Shown: positions 61,763 through 64,000 of the stretch, one piece after another
How the letters are laid out: every line of letters begins with the position of its first letter
Position numbering within the stretch: position 1 is the stretch's first letter
Origin: JAQAZP01 sp032127265
GTDB lineage: Bacteria > Acidobacteriota > JAQAZP01
DNA length: 64,000 bases
Direction of reading: 5' to 3'
NCBI GenBank assembly: GCA_032127265.1
Contig: JAQAZP010000279.1
Coordinates: 7,534 to 71,533, forward strand
Translations under genes and position numbers: made by a program
The notes under the pieces: generated by a model
What the model was told of the DNA's origin: nothing
What the model saw: only the letters and a program-made list of their open reading frames with translations
Database searches by the model: none

Positions 61763-63081
61763 TGCAAATTCCTCCGGTCGAGCCGTTCGTTCTCCGACGG
61801 GGTCAGCGCGATGGCGTCGTCATAGTCGGCAAGCAGTTTCTCTATCCCCACCGCGGCCACTTCGCTGGCGTCATCGAGGCTGAGCAGCAGATCGCACTTG
61901 TCGCACTTGCGATCGCAGAAGGTTGGCTCGTAGGAATCGGGTTCCTTGTATGAGGTGATTACACCCTCGTAGTTCCGCAGGATCACCTTGTTGGTGGACC
62001 AGGAGATCAGATAGTTGGGATTGACCCGGATCTTGCCCCCGCCGCCGGGTGCGTCGATCACGTAGGTCGGGACCGAGAATCCGGTGGTGTGGCCGATCAG
62101 GCTTTCCAAGATCTCGATGCCCTTGCCCACCGGTGTGCGGAAGTGGGAGAGCCCTTCGGACATGTCGCACTGGTAGAGGTAGTAGGGCCGGACCCTGTTC
62201 ATCACCAGCTTGTGCACCAGCACCTTCATGATCCGCGGGCAGTCGTTGACCCCGGCCAGCAGCACCGACTGGTTGCCCAGGGGGATGCCGGCATCGGCCA
62301 GCGAAGCTAGGGCGGTGCGGGCCGAGGTGGTAATCTCCCTCGGGTGGTTGAAGTGGGTATTGATCCACAGAGGGTGGTGCTTGCGTAAAACCTGCACCAG
62401 GTCGTCGGTGATGCGGTAGGGCAGCACCACCGGCAGCCGGGTGCCGATGCGGATGATCTCCACGTGGTCGATAGCCCGTAGTTCGCCGAGAAGCCAGTCC
62501 AGCCGTTTGTTCGAGAGCAGCAGCGGGTCACCGCCGGAAAGCAGCACGTCCCGGACCTGGGGTGTGTTGCGGATGTAATCGATGCCCTCCTGCAGCGCTT
62601 CGGTGTTCGGCACGGTGTCCTTGTCGCCGACCCTCCGCTTGCGGGTGCAGTGCCGGCAGTACATCGAACAGACCCCGTTGACCAGGAAAAGAACTCGGTC
62701 GGGGTAGCGGTGGGTCATGCAGGGAGTGACCCGGTCCTTCTCCTCGGACAGCGGGTCCGCCATGTCGAACGGTCCGATCTCCAACTCTTTCGGCGAGGGA
62801 AAGGACTGCATGAATATCGGGTCGTTCTGCCAGTTTTCCGCGTCGATCAGCGACAGGTAGTAGGGGGTGACGGAGAGTGGGAACTTCTCCAGGGTAGCCA
62901 GCAGGGAAGGGCGCATCTCGGGGTCGAATTCGATGCCGGTCAGTCGTTCGAACGAATTGATGTCGGTCACGGCATTCTTGAGCTGCCACTTCCAATCCCG
63001 CCAGCGGGATAGCGTGACATTGTCATCCAACTGCTCGGCCACCTCAACTTGACGCGTTGACATGGCATTACTTTTCTTCAT
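61759..63081 (-). CDS. ablA: lysine 2,3-aminomutase
   Basis: 440 residues from ATG 63081, chosen for AAGGAAGGA two bases ahead. Radical SAM cysteines Cys138/Cys142/Cys145 (CSMYCRHC), LSGGDPLLL, HFNHPREIT, substrate-binding Asp280 (GVNDCP) and Asp343, PLP Lys350 (DAPGGGGK), and the C-terminal zinc-type CDRKCDKCD. All catalytic residues of KamA are present. It converts L-alpha-lysine to L-beta-lysine, first step to the osmolyte N-acetyl-beta-lysine. Head of the symporter/ablB/KamA-like operon. Confidence 0.93.
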   Translation of the reverse strand: MKKSNAMSTRQVEVAEQLDDNVTLSRWRDWKWQLKNAVTDINSFERLTGIEFDPEMRPSLLATLEKFPLSVTPYYLSLIDAENWQNDPIFMQSFPSPKELEIGPFDMADPLSEEKDRVTPCMTHRYPDRVLFLVNGVCSMYCRHCTRKRRVGDKDTVPNTEALQEGIDYIRNTPQVRDVLLSGGDPLLLSNKRLDWLLGELRAIDHVEIIRIGTRLPVVLPYRITDDLVQVLRKHHPLWINTHFNHPREITTSARTALASLADAGIPLGNQSVLLAGVNDCPRIMKVLVHKLVMNRVRPYYLYQCDMSEGLSHFRTPVGKGIEILESLIGHTTGFSVPTYVIDAPGGGGKIRVNPNYLISWSTNKVILRNYEGVITSYKEPDSYEPTFCDRKCDKCDLLLSLDDASEVAAVGIEKLLADYDDAIALTPSENERLDRRNLQ

Positions 63082-63132
63082 CGTCCTTCCTTGTCCCATT
63101 CGATTTGGGTGTGCTTTTCACCGAAAAACGGG

Positions 63133-63486
63133 TCACCGTGAGTGCGCCCGGCGAATGTTCCTATTATGGAAACTGGCACCTCGCAGATCCGCCTCGACCA
63201 GTTTTGACAAGTCGAGGTTAGCATCTTCGATCCCTGCTCCTTTCAGGTCGGCCTGGCCAATATTCGCCTTCCCCAAATCCACTTCGTCGAGTTTGGCCCC
63301 TCTCAGCAGTGCCCCCTTCAGGTTAGCTGAATACAGATTTGCTTTTCTGAGATCAGCCTCCTCGAGATCTGCGCTGCTCAGGTTTACTCCACGAAGCCTT
63401 GGTTTTTCTTTCGGATTTTCCTCCCGCCACTGATTCCATGCAGAGAGCCCCTTAGTCAGAATTTCAAGGTGATTCGTTGTTATCAT
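63133..63486 (-). CDS. pentapeptide-repeat protein
   Basis: 117 residues from ATG 63486 (GGAG upstream). The N-terminal helix ILTKGLSAWNQWREENPKEKPRL is the lead often seen before pentapeptide repeats. About 14 A(D/N)LxX repeats follow (SSADLEEADLRKANLYSANLKG and so on), forming a right-handed quadrilateral helix. The function of short forms is unknown; some bind gyrase. It is 51 bases upstream of ablA on the same strand, so it may be co-transcribed. Confidence 0.85.
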   Translation of the reverse strand: MITTNHLEILTKGLSAWNQWREENPKEKPRLRGVNLSSADLEEADLRKANLYSANLKGALLRGAKLDEVDLGKANIGQADLKGAGIEDANLDLSKLVEADLRGASFHNRNIRRAHSR

Positions 63487-63739
63487 CGGCTCCGTCCTCT
63501 CCAGCGGCAAAATGAGAATGTATCAATCACTGTCAGGCCCATAGATCAGAGCCGAACGGGAAATCCAGGGGTTCTAAAACAAAAGAACTCTTCGCCTGCG
63601 GCAGCAGAGGAGTAATTCCTTGAGTAAGCCGGTAAGACCACACTTGCGAATCTTCACCTGCCAGCGGTGCTCTATGGCGCAGTGGATGCAATAAGTTTCG
63701 TGTAGATACTATCGACTCCGCCAGAAAAATACAAGTAGA

Positions 63740-63755
63740 CAACAATATATTGTTG
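63740..63755. promoter_or_regulatory. 16-bp palindrome, candidate MarR operator
   Basis: CAACAATATATTGTTG is a perfect palindrome in the space between the pentapeptide gene and the MarR gene. MarR-family proteins bind such AT-centred palindromes and often control their own promoter. Confidence 0.5.
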
Positions 63756-63799
63756 ATTATATGGGCATTAATAGATTCACACCAAGCGGTCAACAGTGC

Positions 63800-63828
63800 T
63801 TGACGTGTGATATTTCATTGTATAGGAT
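63800..63828 (+). promoter_or_regulatory. promoter of the MarR gene
   Basis: TTGACG (63800-63805) with TAGGAT at 17 bp (63823-63828) or TATAGG at 15 bp. The leader to ATG 63838 would be very short, as the -10 overlaps the AGGA ribosome site; a more upstream start is possible. Confidence 0.4.
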
Positions 63829-63837
63829 GATTTTGAA

Positions 63838-64000
63838 ATGAGTAGCAAGAACACAAAATACATCGCTGAATTATCGCCGGAATGCCACGATGTGCTCTTG
63901 GCGCTTCGCCGCATCACCAGGGCGATTGACCTTCATTCACGTTCTCTAATCCAGAAACATGGTCTTACCGGCCCACAGCTTGTGATTCTGCATACGCTGT
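63838..64000 (+). CDS. MarR-family transcriptional regulator, N-terminal part, cut by window edge
   Basis: 54 codons to the right edge. ATG 63838 has AGGA upstream. The sequence (CHDVLLALRRITRAIDLHSRSLIQKHGLTGPQLVILHTL) matches the first helices of MarR regulators, ending where the winged helix would begin. The target genes are unknown; the palindrome at 63740-63755 is a likely site. DNA binding is inferred, as the recognition helix lies outside the window. Confidence 0.8.
   Translation, partial: MSSKNTKYIAELSPECHDVLLALRRITRAIDLHSRSLIQKHGLTGPQLVILHTL

Larger units (their letters stand above)
63487..63837. other. AT-richer intergenic region between pentapeptide gene and MarR gene
   Basis: 351 bases, divergent genes. 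They hold the palindrome 63740-63755 and the promoter 63800-63828. An open minus-strand frame at 63533-63793 has only a TTG start and no ribosome site, and is not called. Confidence 0.5.

Noticed and set aside
63655..63700. GGCGCAGTGGATG resembles a tRNA D-arm
   Set aside because: No acceptor stem, anticodon arm or T-arm can be drawn around it.
63533..63793. 86-codon open frame on the minus strand
   Set aside because: Only a TTG start, no ribosome site, no recognisable family, and it crosses the palindrome and promoter region of the MarR gene.
1..64000. CRISPR arrays, prophage or insertion-sequence genes
   Set aside because: No regularly spaced direct repeats, integrase, transposase or phage structural genes were seen; only palindromic REP-like elements.

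Overview
The window is a 64 kb piece of a G+C-rich bacterial chromosome. It is densely coded, with about 46 genes, many of them in short operons joined by 4- or 8-base start/stop overlaps. No rRNA, tRNA, phage, insertion-sequence transposase or CRISPR array was seen. The gene content suggests an Acidobacteriota-like lineage or another deep-branching Gram-negative. The signs are a sulfatase-fold lipoprotein with TPR repeats and a Thr nucleophile, an FG-GAP/dockerin secreted protein, RND and ABC-2/M1-like fusions, an ablAB osmolyte operon, and many small secreted proteins. This assignment is an inference and no marker gene here fixes it. Several promoters read by eye share one form, TTGAC(A/C/T) or TTTACA, then 17-18 bp, then TATAGT or TATATT. 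They help fix several gene starts.

Left part (1-17.7 kb). A partial S9/DPP-IV-like peptidase and a sulfatase-TPR lipoprotein diverge. A large FAD/Fe-S oxidoreductase lies next to them on the minus strand, followed by an ECF sigma / anti-sigma / YbjQ operon. Plus-strand genes encode an alpha/beta hydrolase, a dockerin protein and a small secreted protein with a clear terminator. A minus-strand series holds a Lys/Ala-rich exported protein, a radical SAM protein, acylphosphatase, a secreted protein, a methyltransferase, a DUF2752 protein and a YIP1 protein.

Central operon (17.9-32.1 kb), the most unusual part. Six co-directional genes encode: an ABC ATPase; an ABC-2 permease fused to an M1-peptidase-like domain that has lost its zinc site and to a golvesin-like domain; a lipoprotein membrane-fusion adaptor; an RND permease; a second RND permease whose C-terminus continues into extra membrane helices and a complete ABC ATPase domain; and a stand-alone ABC-2 permease. 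The ATPase inside the RND fusion is a paralogue of the ATPase that opens the operon. This implies a hybrid proton-driven/ATP-driven export machine. A perfect 27-bp palindrome follows the operon.

Middle (32.2-44.3 kb). Two paralogous secreted proteins have matching promoter hexamers. They are followed by a matrixin-like metalloprotease, a DEAD-box helicase, a hybrid sensor kinase with HPt domain, a radical SAM protein, PNPase and a DUF2058 protein.

Right part (44.3-64 kb). An AT-richer stretch carries palindromic REP-like elements. After it come a four-gene operon (cysteine hydrolase, flavoprotein, RlmN-like radical SAM protein, adenosine deaminase-like), an HD-like protein, an SGNH hydrolase / GH18-like / Tag operon, a leucine-dehydrogenase-like gene and recD2. 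The minus-strand operon ablA, sodium/solute symporter, ablB and a tandem KamA-like protein is predicted to make and handle N-epsilon-acetyl-beta-lysine. The tandem KamA protein has a second half that lacks both the Fe-S cysteines and the PLP lysine. A pentapeptide-repeat gene and a partial MarR regulator with a palindromic operator candidate end the window.
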